Source: Parashewanella spongiae (GTDB lineage: Bacteria > Pseudomonadota > Gammaproteobacteria > Enterobacterales > Shewanellaceae). From it: a stretch of 64,000 bases of DNA. Within the stretch, counting starts at the first letter, position 1; every line of letters starts with the position of its first letter. The notes under the pieces were generated by a model. It was not told where the DNA came from, ran no database searches, and saw only the letters and a program-made list of their open reading frames with translations. Below are positions 1-8,505 of this stretch, one piece after another. Position numbers and translations under genes: made by a program. Location of the stretch: assembly GCF_004358345.1 (NCBI RefSeq), contig NZ_CP037952.1, positions 806,001-870,000 on the forward strand, written 5' to 3'.

Positions 1-480
1 TACACACAAGAGCAACTGGACTGGATAGCACAGCAATTAAGTGATGAAGGTCTGAAGCTAAATCAAAGTAAAACCCACTGTGTGGATATGGGAAAGCTGA
101 TGAATGAGTTTGATTTCCTCGGTTTTAACTTTCAACGGATCACAGGCTTCATCAAAGGCACCAGTTACATTAAGATACAGGCGTCTAAGAAGAGCCAAAC
201 AAAGCTGAAAAATAAACTCAGAGACATAGTGAAGCATCGAACCTCAAATACACTTGGCGTACTGATAAATAAAGTTAATCAAGTTCTGAGGGGATGGAAA
301 CACTATTTTGGTGGGATAGGATATCCCAGAGGAGTATTTTTCAGAATAAATGGATTTGTAGTAAACCGATTCTATCGATGGCATCGTCGCTTAAGTCAAC
401 GTCGAAGCAAGTATCTATCACGAGGTGCTTACGAAAAATTACGCCAAGCTGGTCTTGAGTATTTACCCACGACAAGATGA
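1..480 (+). CDS. Group II intron reverse transcriptase/maturase, 3' part
   Basis: This reading frame is open from the first base of the window, so it is the C-terminal 159 residues of an intron-encoded protein cut by the window edge. It matches the C-terminal third of the complete proteins at 9116-10396 and 27796-29079 almost residue for residue. It includes the end of the reverse-transcriptase region and the maturase (thumb/X) domain with the RGWKHYFGG motif. No HNH endonuclease domain follows, and the protein ends LEYLPTTR as in the other copies. The protein is expected to help the intron RNA fold and splice and to copy it during retrohoming. The first ATG in frame (base 82) is internal and is not the real start. 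Confidence 0.93.
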   Translation, partial: YTQEQLDWIAQQLSDEGLKLNQSKTHCVDMGKLMNEFDFLGFNFQRITGFIKGTSYIKIQASKKSQTKLKNKLRDIVKHRTSNTLGVLINKVNQVLRGWKHYFGGIGYPRGVFFRINGFVVNRFYRWHRRLSQRRSKYLSRGAYEKLRQAGLEYLPTTR

Positions 481-600
481 TAAGCAAAGTGAAGGGGCTG
501 AGAGAAGTGTAACAACAGAGCCGTGTGAGGGAAAACCTCATGCACGGAATCGAAGAGGGGCTGCTGGATAAGCGATAGCGAAGCCAGTAGCCTACTCTAC
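1..600 (+). mobile_element. Group II intron copy 1, 3' part
   Basis: The segment matches the 3' ends of the two complete introns up to the shared terminal CTCTAC, so the 3' boundary is base 600. Domain V lies at 518-551. It starts GAGCCGTG, carries the catalytic AGC triad, has a GAAA tip loop between GTGAGG and CCTCAT, and closes with CACGGAATC. The following exon begins TTAAAAC and is the 3' flank of the large PPR gene on the other strand. The 5' part lies outside the window, so its insertion site cannot be fully read. Confidence 0.9.
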
Positions 601-685
601 TTAAAACAAAAATGCATTTAACATTATAATATTGTCGTTGTTCTATGATGCGATCATACTAAAAAGTGTGCTTGCTAGTATCAAG

Positions 686-3600
686 TTAATGGCTAGACTC
701 GCTCAATACTATTTTTCCTGAGTTGAATTTATCCTCGATAAACTCAAGTCCAAATTCATCTTTGAGAAAACTTATCATTCCATTTTTTAAAGTATTATTG
801 CCATGGTATCCAGTTATTATCGATGTTATGTTGGTTTCATTGCTTTTTTTGTGGTAACAAAATAATAGTTTTGCGAAAGCTAATGGGACACCTTGAATAT
901 GTGTATCATTGCCTGAATGTTCTTCGAAGATTTTATCCATATGCAAATCGATACAATGATTCATTAAGCCAACATTTTTTCTATATACTCCTTGTGTTAT
1001 CCCTTTATCAATCATGCTTGCGAAATTATCTTTTTCAAGCGGCGCAAGTTGAGCATGTATTTGTGAAGGAGTACTCATCTCACATTTGCTCATTAATTTT
1101 TCTAAATACCATATTTCAGTGTCAAATTCCTTAGCCTTAATACATACTTTAATAAAGGCATTGTAAATGGCAACATCAGGCTTGATGCCCCATTGCTGCA
1201 TTAAGCTGGCTGTACCTGCATCGCCATCGTCCAACACCAATGATTTGGCTTCTGCATAACGCCCCGTTTCAGCGCAGGCCGTCAGCAAATTCAGGCAGGT
1301 GATTTGACAGGCCTTTAATGACAAATTAGGTGCCATCACGGGCTTATCACCACACACCAATTGCCAAGCGCTATCAAACTGGCCCGTTTTAGCGCATACC
1401 GTGATAAAAGCGTTGTAAATGGCAGCATTAGGCTTGATGCCCCAATGCTGCATTAAGCTGGCTGTAGCTGTATTGCCATCGCCAAACACCAATGATTTGG
1501 CTTCGGCATAACGCCCCGCTTCAGCGCAGGCCATCAGCAAGTTTATGCAGGTGATTGAATCTACCTTTAGTGGTAGATGAGGTGCCATCACGGGCTTATC
1601 ACCACACACCAGTTGCCAAGCACTATCAAACTGGCCCGTTTTAGCGCATACCGTGATAAAGACACTGTAAATGGCAACATCAGGTTTGATGCCCCACTGC
1701 CGCATTAAGCTGGCTGTAGTTTTATCGCCATCGCCCAACACCAATGATTTGGCTTCGGCATAACGCCCCGCTTCAGCGCAGGCCGTCAGCAAGTTCAGGC
1801 AGGTGATTGAATCTACCTTTAGTGGTAGATGAGGTGCCATCACGGGTTTATCACCACACACCAGTTGCCAAGCGCTATCAAACTGACCAGTTTTAGCACA
1901 TACCGTGATAAAGGCGCTGTAAATGGCAACATCAGACTTGATGCCCCATTGTTGCATTAAGCTGGCTGTATCGCCATAGCCCAACACCAATGATTTGGCT
2001 TCTGCATAACGCCCCGCTTCAGCGCAAGCCGCCAGCAAATTCATGCAGGTGATTGAATCTTCCTTTAGTGGTAGATGAGGTGCCATCACGGGCTTATCAC
2101 CACACACCAGTTGCCAAGCACTATCAAATTGGCCGGTTTTAGCACATACCGTGATAAAGGCATTGTAAACGTCAACATGAGGCTTGATGTCCCATTGTTG
2201 CATTAAGCTGGCTGTAGCTGTATCGCTATCACCCAACACCAATAATTTGGCTTCTGCATAACGCCTAGCTTCAGCGCAGGCTGTCAGCAAATTCAGGCAG
2301 GTTACTTTATTGGCCTTTAATGACCAATGAGGTGCCATTACGGGCTTATCACCACACACTAGTTGCCAAGCACTATCAAACTGGCCAGTTTTAGCGCATA
2401 CCGTGATAAATGCGCTGTAAATGGCAGCATTAGGCTCGATGCCCCAATGCTGCATTAAGCTGGCTGTGGCTATAGCTGTATTGCCATCGCCCAGCACCAA
2501 TGATTTAGCTTCTGCATAACGCTCCATTTCAGCGCAGGCCGTCAGCAAGTTCATGCAAGTAATTTGATTGGCCTTTAATGACAAATTAGGTGACATCACG
2601 GGCTTATCACCACACACCAGTTGCCAAGCACTATCAAATTGGCCAGTTTTAGCGCATACCGTGATAAAAGCATTGTAAATGGCAACATCAGGCTTGATGT
2701 CCCATTGCTGCATTAAGCTGGCTGTATCTGTATCGCCCAACACCAATGATTTGGCTTCTGCATAATGCCTCGCTTCAGCGCAGGCTGTCAGCAAATTCAT
2801 GCAGGTGATTTTATTGGCATTTAATGACAAATGAGGTGCCATCACGGGCTTATCACTACACACCAGTTGCCAAGCACTATCAAACTGGCCCGTTTTAGCG
2901 CATACCTTGATAAAGGAATTGTAAATGGAAACATCAGGTTTGATGGCCCATTGTTGCGTTAAGCTATCTGTAGCTGTATCGCCATAGCCCAACACCAATG
3001 ATTTAGCTTCTGCATAACGCTCCATTTCAGCGCAGGCCGTCAGTAAATTCAGGCAGGTGATTTTATTGGCTTTTAATGGCAGATGAGGTGCCATCACAGG
3101 CTTGTTACCACACACCAGTCGCCAAGCACTATCAAACTGGCCAGTTTTAGCGCATACCGTGATAAAAGCATTGTAAATGGCAGTATTAGGCTCGATGCCC
3201 CATTGTTGCATTAAGCTAGCTGTAGCTGTATCGCCCAACACCAATGATTTGGCTTCTGCATAATGCTTCATTTCAGCGCAGGCCGTCAGCAAATTTATGC
3301 AGGTGATTGAATCTGCCTTTAGTGGTAGATGAGGTGCCATCACGGGCTTATTACCACACACCAGTTGCCAAGCACTATCAAAGTGGCCAGTTTTAGCGCA
3401 TACGGTGATAAAGGCATTGTAAATGGCAACATTAGGCTTGATGCCCCATTGTAGCATTATGCTGGCTTCGGCTGAATTGCCTAGCACCAATACTTTGCCA
3501 TCTGAAAAATTTAAATTTAACTTAATTAATTTCAGTAATAGTATGCAAGTTTTCGATTCATAGGACGATTTAAATCGTGTTAGGTCACTAAAAATACCGT

Positions 3601-4216
3601 CGAAATTAGATGAGTGGCTGTCAGAAAACTCGGCCGATTTGTGTAAAAGTTTATGGATTAACCTTATGTCCCATGATGTTTCCATGACCCGTTTGTCGTT
3701 TTTTAGGCTGTGAATGATTTCAATAAGCTGCGAAAGTTTAGTGCAACCACCAATTAATGTATTTAACTCAATACCCAGTTGATTTTTGGTTTTCTGTTTA
3801 AGTTTCCAAGAGTGAATAAGCTCATTTGTCTGAGTAAAAAAGGAATTAGGGGAGGAAGGTGATTGCTGTATTTGCTTGGGATGCTGAGTGCTCGATTTTG
3901 GAGTAATGGAGCGGTGCTCGGTTGCAAAACGTCGGTAAGCATTACTTGGCTTCTCACAATAATGAGCCTCTCGTGTGCGAGAGTTAGAACGAGTCGACGA
4001 TGATTTATTGTTGAAAAAATCATACAGCTTTTGTCTATCGGTTTTGCTTAATAGTTGATAGCACTCTTGTAAGTATTCATCACCATCAAACTTTGAAACC
4101 TCAAAGTTCAGATATGATACGGCTTCGCTTGGGTATTCTTGGAGACTTTTGAGCATGAATCTATATATTGATTGTTGCTCAGCAGAAGTGCGCACTGTCG
4201 CCATCACATTACTCAA
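686..4216 (-). CDS. Giant PPR-SMR repeat protein, copy 1
   Basis: The product has 1,176 residues. Residues 1 to about 260 form an N-terminal region with a Ser/Gln-rich stretch near residues 75-125. From about residue 262 there are nine tandem units of about 80 residues plus a final half unit. Each unit holds two pentatricopeptide-like helix pairs: type 1 (VAIYNAFITVCAKTGQFDSA...) and type 2 (SITCMNLLTACAEAGRYAEA...). The last ~90 residues look like a small MutS-related (SMR) domain, with a DLH motif in CIDLHMDK, an ITG motif in IITGYHGNN, and the family-like ending FLKDEFGLEFIEDKFNSGKI. PPR arrays bind single-stranded RNA by a residue code, and PPR-SMR fusions are known mainly from plant organelles. 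RNA binding here is inferred. No signal peptide or membrane segment is seen. The frame starts with TTG where the sister gene at 46394 has ATG; an internal ATG four codons on (4204) is an alternative. The sister gene is inverted and closely similar, including about 120 bp upstream and about 60 bp downstream. Confidence 0.86.
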   Translation of the reverse strand: MSNVMATVRTSAEQQSIYRFMLKSLQEYPSEAVSYLNFEVSKFDGDEYLQECYQLLSKTDRQKLYDFFNNKSSSTRSNSRTREAHYCEKPSNAYRRFATEHRSITPKSSTQHPKQIQQSPSSPNSFFTQTNELIHSWKLKQKTKNQLGIELNTLIGGCTKLSQLIEIIHSLKNDKRVMETSWDIRLIHKLLHKSAEFSDSHSSNFDGIFSDLTRFKSSYESKTCILLLKLIKLNLNFSDGKVLVLGNSAEASIMLQWGIKPNVAIYNAFITVCAKTGHFDSAWQLVCGNKPVMAPHLPLKADSITCINLLTACAEMKHYAEAKSLVLGDTATASLMQQWGIEPNTAIYNAFITVCAKTGQFDSAWRLVCGNKPVMAPHLPLKANKITCLNLLTACAEMERYAEAKSLVLGYGDTATDSLTQQWAIKPDVSIYNSFIKVCAKTGQFDSAWQLVCSDKPVMAPHLSLNANKITCMNLLTACAEARHYAEAKSLVLGDTDTASLMQQWDIKPDVAIYNAFITVCAKTGQFDSAWQLVCGDKPVMSPNLSLKANQITCMNLLTACAEMERYAEAKSLVLGDGNTAIATASLMQHWGIEPNAAIYSAFITVCAKTGQFDSAWQLVCGDKPVMAPHWSLKANKVTCLNLLTACAEARRYAEAKLLVLGDSDTATASLMQQWDIKPHVDVYNAFITVCAKTGQFDSAWQLVCGDKPVMAPHLPLKEDSITCMNLLAACAEAGRYAEAKSLVLGYGDTASLMQQWGIKSDVAIYSAFITVCAKTGQFDSAWQLVCGDKPVMAPHLPLKVDSITCLNLLTACAEAGRYAEAKSLVLGDGDKTTASLMRQWGIKPDVAIYSVFITVCAKTGQFDSAWQLVCGDKPVMAPHLPLKVDSITCINLLMACAEAGRYAEAKSLVFGDGNTATASLMQHWGIKPNAAIYNAFITVCAKTGQFDSAWQLVCGDKPVMAPNLSLKACQITCLNLLTACAETGRYAEAKSLVLDDGDAGTASLMQQWGIKPDVAIYNAFIKVCIKAKEFDTEIWYLEKLMSKCEMSTPSQIHAQLAPLEKDNFASMIDKGITQGVYRKNVGLMNHCIDLHMDKIFEEHSGNDTHIQGVPLAFAKLLFCYHKKSNETNITSIITGYHGNNTLKNGMISFLKDEFGLEFIEDKFNSGKIVLSESSH
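1140..3480 (-). repeat. Tandem ~240-255 bp coding repeats of PPR gene 1
   Basis: Nine head-to-tail DNA repeats encode the paired PPR motifs. Repeat length varies only in the linker after GRYAEAKSLVLG, where GAT/ACA/GCT-type codons (Asp, Thr, Ala) expand and contract between units. The high DNA identity between units suggests recent amplification or gene conversion. The region is a likely site of array-length variation and of assembly error. Confidence 0.9.
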
Positions 4217-4551
4217 TAAGTGAGTGAATTAACAAGCTAAGAAATAACGCACTGAAATGATAAATACAAAAATATTCAGCTTTAAGGCATTCTATAAATG
4301 TATAACAGAAAATTATCCACCGCACAGGGGAGCCGTCTGGTAGCTCATCGTTGTATCTTAGACTCAAAAAAACAATGAAATTGAGTGTAAATTGGTTTTT
4401 TCCAAACCCTTGCCATCTTGGTCGGCTGGAGCATTTCTGCCCCAAACCTTATTTAAAAATTAAAATATACTTACTATCAATTAAAAAAAATTAACTTGTG
4501 TAAAAAATTGAACCTTATTATTTTCAAATTTTCATATTAAATGAATTTGAT
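4217..4551. other. Intergenic region between divergent PPR and hypothetical genes
   Basis: About 335 bp separate the divergent genes at 4216 and 4552. The 110-120 bp next to the PPR gene are nearly identical to the bases just upstream of PPR gene 2 (46277-46393), so a promoter was probably copied along with the gene. Similarity starts at a GGCTCCCCTGTGCGGTGG block (about 4320-4337 on the opposite strand). No other gene is supported here; the 78-residue frame seems spurious. Confidence 0.6.
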
Positions 4552-5136
4552 ATGAGCACAGAAAGTATAGCAAGTCAGGCTAATTGTAATTACCTAACAG
4601 ATTTATTTTTTGAAGCTGTTGAAGAAACGGCTTTACCTGCTGCTATTGGTCTCGCAACAGCTGGACCAGTAGGTGCTGTATCAGCCTCATCATTTGCATT
4701 AGGTTTATTCTTCACAGAAAAAACAGCTGAATATTTCCTGCCAGATTTAAAAGGTAATAAATACTATCAAGTTGGAAAGCACTTATTTAGAGCAGGTTTT
4801 ACTGCGGCTAACTCAGCAAACTTAATGAAATCTAAACATTTTTGCTTAACTAAAGATTGGGTTTTGAAATCTGGTAACTTTGCATTCGATGTCGGGAAAT
4901 CTATTTGTGGATATATATTTGGTAGTACAGTGCATCGAGCAAGTGATTCTGTAATGAATCAATGTAATGTGAAGTCAGAAAAATTGAAATTGGTTGTAAG
5001 GACAGTATCAGGAGTCGTTTTAGGGTATCTAACGATAACAACGCAAGATTCCTTTTATGTACAAAAATATTACTGTTCGCCATCGGGATTTGTTGCTCCC
5101 ATGTGTGAAAGTTGGAAAAGTAAATGTAACAGATAA
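4552..5136 (+). CDS. Hypothetical protein with hydrophobic glycine/alanine-rich segment
   Basis: The 194-residue product is not recognised. Residues 30-55 form a hydrophobic Ala/Gly/Ser-rich stretch (AAIGLATAGPVGAVSASSFALGLFF) that could be a membrane-interacting helix pair. A second moderately hydrophobic segment is near residues 148-160 (VVRTVSGVVLGYLTI). Seven cysteines are scattered through the protein. The N-terminus is Ser/Thr/Asn-rich (MSTESIASQANCNY), like several other accessory genes here. The gene is AT-rich, diverges from PPR gene 1, and is followed by a 260-bp inverted-repeat element. A secreted or effector role is possible but only inferred. Confidence 0.6.
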   Translation: MSTESIASQANCNYLTDLFFEAVEETALPAAIGLATAGPVGAVSASSFALGLFFTEKTAEYFLPDLKGNKYYQVGKHLFRAGFTAANSANLMKSKHFCLTKDWVLKSGNFAFDVGKSICGYIFGSTVHRASDSVMNQCNVKSEKLKLVVRTVSGVVLGYLTITTQDSFYVQKYYCSPSGFVAPMCESWKSKCNR

Positions 5137-5216
5137 CAAAAAATTGTAACTTTAACCAGTTACAACATTCTGATTGTATAGCAAAATTTTAAAAATATTT
5201 AAATATGGTTTTATCT

Positions 5217-5480
5217 AGGGGCTGTTTATCTTTCAGGATTAAATTTTGTGCTATTTGAGCGTTTATCTGTTCAAAGCGTAAGCAGTGAAGCTTAGTCATC
5301 TAAGTAAACGGGTTACAACACAGAACAGTGAACGCTCAAAAGCATCTAAGACAGCGTAAATTGGTCATTTCTACTGCGTTATCGCTTGCTTATTTGGAAT
5401 ACCAAACCGCACAAGCTCTGTCTTGTATAAAACGACCAATTTATTGCTGCAAAAATAATCACGAAAGATAAACAGCCCCT
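5217..5480. repeat. Inverted-repeat element family B, intact copy
   Basis: This is a short non-autonomous element of about 264 bp with near-perfect terminal inverted repeats: AGGGGCTGTTTATCTTTC at the left and its complement at the right (GAAAGATAAACAGCCCCT). It has no coding capacity. Related copies lie at 26717-29466, 54306-54860 (both interrupted by other elements) and, as a fragment, at 39741-39934. The partner transposase is not identified in this window. Confidence 0.82.
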
Positions 5481-5766
5481 TCTATGAGGACATCTTTGTC
5501 AAGCCCTTCAGTTTTTAATTTATTTCATTCAGTTTCTCTGGTTAAAAGTGTTGCTCAGGTTTTGTTGTGTCAGCTTAATGGCTAACCACCTTCTATCCGT
5601 TCTGACTTTAGTCAGTCACCTTAAATTGCATGCGCATTATCACGCCTAACCTGAATAATGATACTAACTCTTCTAGAAAAACGATTTAGCCTTGCTTATC
5701 AAGGGGCTGTACAGTTAGCATCGAACAACGCTTTACTACATTTTACTCTTTACTTGGTTATTTTGA
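5481..5766. other. Non-coding tail of IS110-type element
   Basis: The stretch lies 3' of the IS110-type transposase gene and holds no supported gene. It is probably the non-coding right part of that insertion sequence. The exact end of the element cannot be read because IS110 elements lack clear terminal inverted repeats. A GGGGCTGT string at 5704 resembles the family B end, but no partner end was found. Confidence 0.4.
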
Positions 5767-6425
5767 TTAAAGTGACATCGTTGCACCTGATGGCACTTCT
5801 CCATGCTCTAAATACTTCCACAGTTTGATAAGAAGTTTACGTGCCATAGCAACAATGCCGATGCGTCTCATTCGTTTACTGCCATGAGCGAAACGCTGTT
5901 CGAACCATAAACTCAATTCTGATTTAGGTTGATACCGTAACCAAAACCAACTGAGTTCAACCATAATCTTTCGTATTCGTCGATTACCTGACTTGCAAAT
6001 GCCTTGCTCTCTTTGACTGTCACCACTATCGTAAGGCGTTGGTGTCATTCCTGCACAAGCTCCCACTTGTTTAGCGTTTTTAAATTCTCGCCAATGGAAA
6101 AACTCTGTTACTAATACCCAGCTCGATTGCCAGCCTACGCCTTTAAGCTGCATGAGCTGATTAATTTTTTGCGATGCGTCATCACAGTCATCAAGAACAC
6201 GTTGTTTTTGTAATTTCTCAATTGCTTTAATTTGCTTGTCGACAATTTCATGCCTATCAAGTTCTCGCTCTATTTCCGTCACTAAATCTGTCGGTAAAGG
6301 CTTATTGAGAACCGCCGTCTTAAGTTGATTAACTTTCCCCTTTAGTTTAGAGATATTTTCCACGCTGATACCATGCAAACACAGAAGTGACTTAATTCGT
6401 GCGCTGTGACTGCCACGCTCTTTTA

Positions 6426-7719
6426 GGGATCTAGCATTTAAAAATCTACCGCAATTGGAGTGATTGTAAGATCCCATTTTGGTAATTCACTATTTCTGAC
6501 TATTTTACTTTCCAGCTCTTCTTTTTCTTTGTTATTGAGCTTGACTCCTTTTGAGTAAATTTTATCAATTAAATTGACTACTGGGCTCATCGCTTTCCAT
6601 GTCATTGTTTTTGTCCATTCTATTACTGTTTTGGCTGTACTCAGTAATGTGCCATTCCAATGCCTCTCTAACGATGACCAGACTCGTTCTATCGGGTTGT
6701 ACTTACTGTGGTATGGCGGGTAGTAGACGTTTCGAATCTTGAGTTTCGATTGTTCACTAAACGCTACTAATCTAAACAGGTATTGAGTACGACAGCCACT
6801 ATTTTCAGGACCATTATCTGAAAAAATAATGAGTTCTTCCACTTCTAGATTTTCACTTTTAACTGAATCCCACCACCATTCAAGTGCGTCACAAATGAAG
6901 TCACTTGTTTTATTTGAGTTGCCATAAAAAACATGAAGTTGATCATTGTCGAGGTTAAGAATTCCGAACGGGATCATTTTCTTTTTTATTTCCATATCAT
7001 GATCCAACGCTTGAACAGCATCAGCACTACGAGATTTACCGTAACGGGAATACTCACCAACATTAACTGTCGCTTTACAGTCGATACTAATACGGATGAC
7101 TTTTTTATTACCGGTTGTTTCTTTATTGATTTTGTTTACGTTTTCAAAGATAGCGTCTGTTTGAGGAATTTTTTTTGGGGTTTAGTTTTTTGGACTCGTC
7201 GAAGTCTGTATCCCAGTCGATTTAATATGTCGTTAATGGTTCTTTCTTTAGGTAATTCTTCAGGTAGCCAGCCTTTTTCTTCAATTAACTTTTTTCTGAC
7301 GCCTTTCGCTGTAATTCGGGTATACACAAACGTATTTTTAAACTTCGGGTCGGCTTGCGATTCAGGATCTACTAACGCTCTAATATCTATTTCTAATTGA
7401 GGCTGACTCACTTCACTTCGAGGTTTTCCGTCATAGTGTCCGAAACACTCGAAGCCCGTTTCTTGTTCATGAAGCCCAAGCGCAACAGCCTTTCGACACC
7501 AGCCAAATTCTGTTTCAGTTAAGCGTGGACTCCCACAGCAGAAGGTTTTGGATACTTCGGCCATAAAAACTCTTTTCTCCATCCCATGAAGTTTACTGGA
7601 TGCAAGTTTAATTATCCTTTTGGACTCACTAGAAAGGTAAATTGAAGTAGACATTTGGCTGCAACCGTAAATTACTCTGTTTGGATTATACGTCGGTATA
7701 ACCTAAGTCGCAGCATCCC
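6426..7719 (-). mobile_element. ISAzo13-type insertion sequence inside the IS110 gene
   Basis: The element is 1,294 bp long with ends reading GGGATCTAGC on the left and GGGATGCTGC on the right (complement strand). It is flanked by a 3-bp TTA duplication at 6423-6425 and 7720-7722. Deleting the element plus one duplication restores the IS110 reading frame, which fixes the boundaries. It encodes a DDE transposase in two overlapping frames. Families E and F in this window share its termini and its TTA/TAA target duplication. Confidence 0.85.
6438..7654 (-). CDS. ISAzo13-type DDE transposase, needs -1 frameshift
   Basis: The first frame runs 7654 to 7136 (172 residues: helical N-terminal DNA-binding part, ending in a conserved RTINDILNRLGYRLRRVQKTKPQKK). 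The catalytic part is in the -1 frame and runs to 6438. It has a first acidic motif in RISIDCKATVNVGEYSR, a second in IIFSDNGPENSG, and a late Glu in YNPIERVWSSLERHW. The two frames meet at a run of eight A (T8 at 7169-7176 on the + strand). A -1 slip there gives the continuous sequence KPQKKIPQTDAIFENV. This may be programmed slippage, or a single-base mutation in the homopolymer. Stops are otherwise absent across the joined 400-residue product. Confidence 0.8.
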
Positions 7720-8197
7720 TTACTAATCGTTCTCGCTCTCGGTTAATTCGACGCTTATCTTCAGCTTCTACATTTGGAACATTGATGATATTTAAAGCTT
7801 CTTGCTCTCCAGAGTGATAACGCATCAGTAAGCGGAGCAAAGCAATCACATCAACTCTATCGGTTTTGACTTTCTTCTGTTTTCGGCTGACTTCAATACT
7901 GGCTGAGTCAATCACATGATTTTCGATGCCGTCTTTAATTAACGCTCTGTGTATCCAGAATCCGTCTCTACCTGCTTCGTAACAGCTAATGACTTTGCAG
8001 TTTTCAACGCAGAATAGCTTTTCTTTTGCTAAGGCTATTTCATGATGTAGGGCTTTCCAGTCTCGGGAATCAATCGTTTTGACTCTCTTTTTTTCACCAT
8101 TTGAAAAGCCAAGCTTCCAAGTTTTACTGCTAAGTTCAAAAGCAATGTACAAATTAACAAATTTTTCGTTATCTTTTACTTGAAGGACGGTGCTCAT

Positions 8198-8309
8198 AAT
8201 ATTCCCCTTGTGTTGTGGTAACTAAAGGGTAGTTGAGTTACTGTCCTTCATAGTTTCTAATAACGTGTATCGTTCGGTACGATTCTTTATTACTTCATTT
8301 TTCTTGTGA
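8198..8309. other. Left non-coding end of IS110-type element
   Basis: This is the non-coding stretch just upstream of the IS110 transposase start. In studied IS110 elements the upstream non-coding end encodes the bridge RNA that pairs with target and donor DNA, so this is where such an RNA would be expected. A short hairpin-like TATCGTTCGGTACGATT is visible near 8269-8285. No boundary can be fixed from sequence alone. Confidence 0.35.
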
Positions 8310-8505
8310 GGGATATAGCGATTTAGAAAGTACCAATCTTTGTCATACCAGCTAAGGCAGGTATCCAGTGACTTTTATAGAAAAAGCAAAGGCACTAGAC
8401 TACCGACAGTTTTGTATGTCGGTAACCATTACTTGTTGTTATTCATAGTCTTGCTATCAGTAATTTTTTCTGCGTATATGAACACACCCAACCGATTTGT
8501 CTAGG
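8310..8505. repeat. Fused fragments of repeat families F and D
   Basis: Bases 8310-8400 match the left half of family F (GGGATATAGCGATTTAG..., then the CATACCAGC... palindromic REP-like core). The next 105 bp match the right end of family D, ending CAACCGATTTGTCTAGG at 8505. The intron begins at the next base. The truncated families suggest recombination or deletion before the intron arrived. Confidence 0.7.

Larger units (their letters stand above)
5767..8197 (-). pseudogene. IS110-family transposase gene split by another IS
   Basis: The two halves are separated by an ISAzo13-type insertion. The N-terminal half (8197 to about 7723) carries the DEDD/RuvC-like domain with LYIAFELSSKTWKL and the KTDRVD motif. 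The C-terminal half (about 6423 to 5767) carries the transposase_20 domain with LMQLKGVGWQSS, ACAGMTPTPYDSGDS and SGNRRIRK motifs. Removing 6426-7719 and one TTA copy joins them in frame as RERERLVKERGSHSARIKSLL, the normal family continuity. IS110 enzymes use a DEDD catalytic domain and, in studied members, a bridge RNA. The split gene should be inactive. Confidence 0.9.

Noticed and set aside
823-1134. 103-codon plus-strand frame
   Set aside because: It is antisense to the SMR end of PPR gene 1 and is a shadow of that coding sequence.
1140-3480. CRISPR-like regular repeats
   Set aside because: The regular ~245-bp periodicity is coding tandem repetition in one open frame, with no short repeats or unique spacers.
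686-4216. TPR or Sel1 repeats instead of PPR
   Set aside because: The helix-pair spacing, IYNAFI...CAKTG pattern, N/S-D/N positions and SMR-like end fit PPR better than TPR (no W-LG-Y-A-F-A-P pattern) or Sel1 (no AxxxLGxxY pattern).
4209-4445. 78-codon minus-strand frame upstream of PPR gene 1
   Set aside because: It overlaps the PPR start and the shared promoter region. The corresponding bases upstream of PPR gene 2 do not preserve it beyond the shared block.
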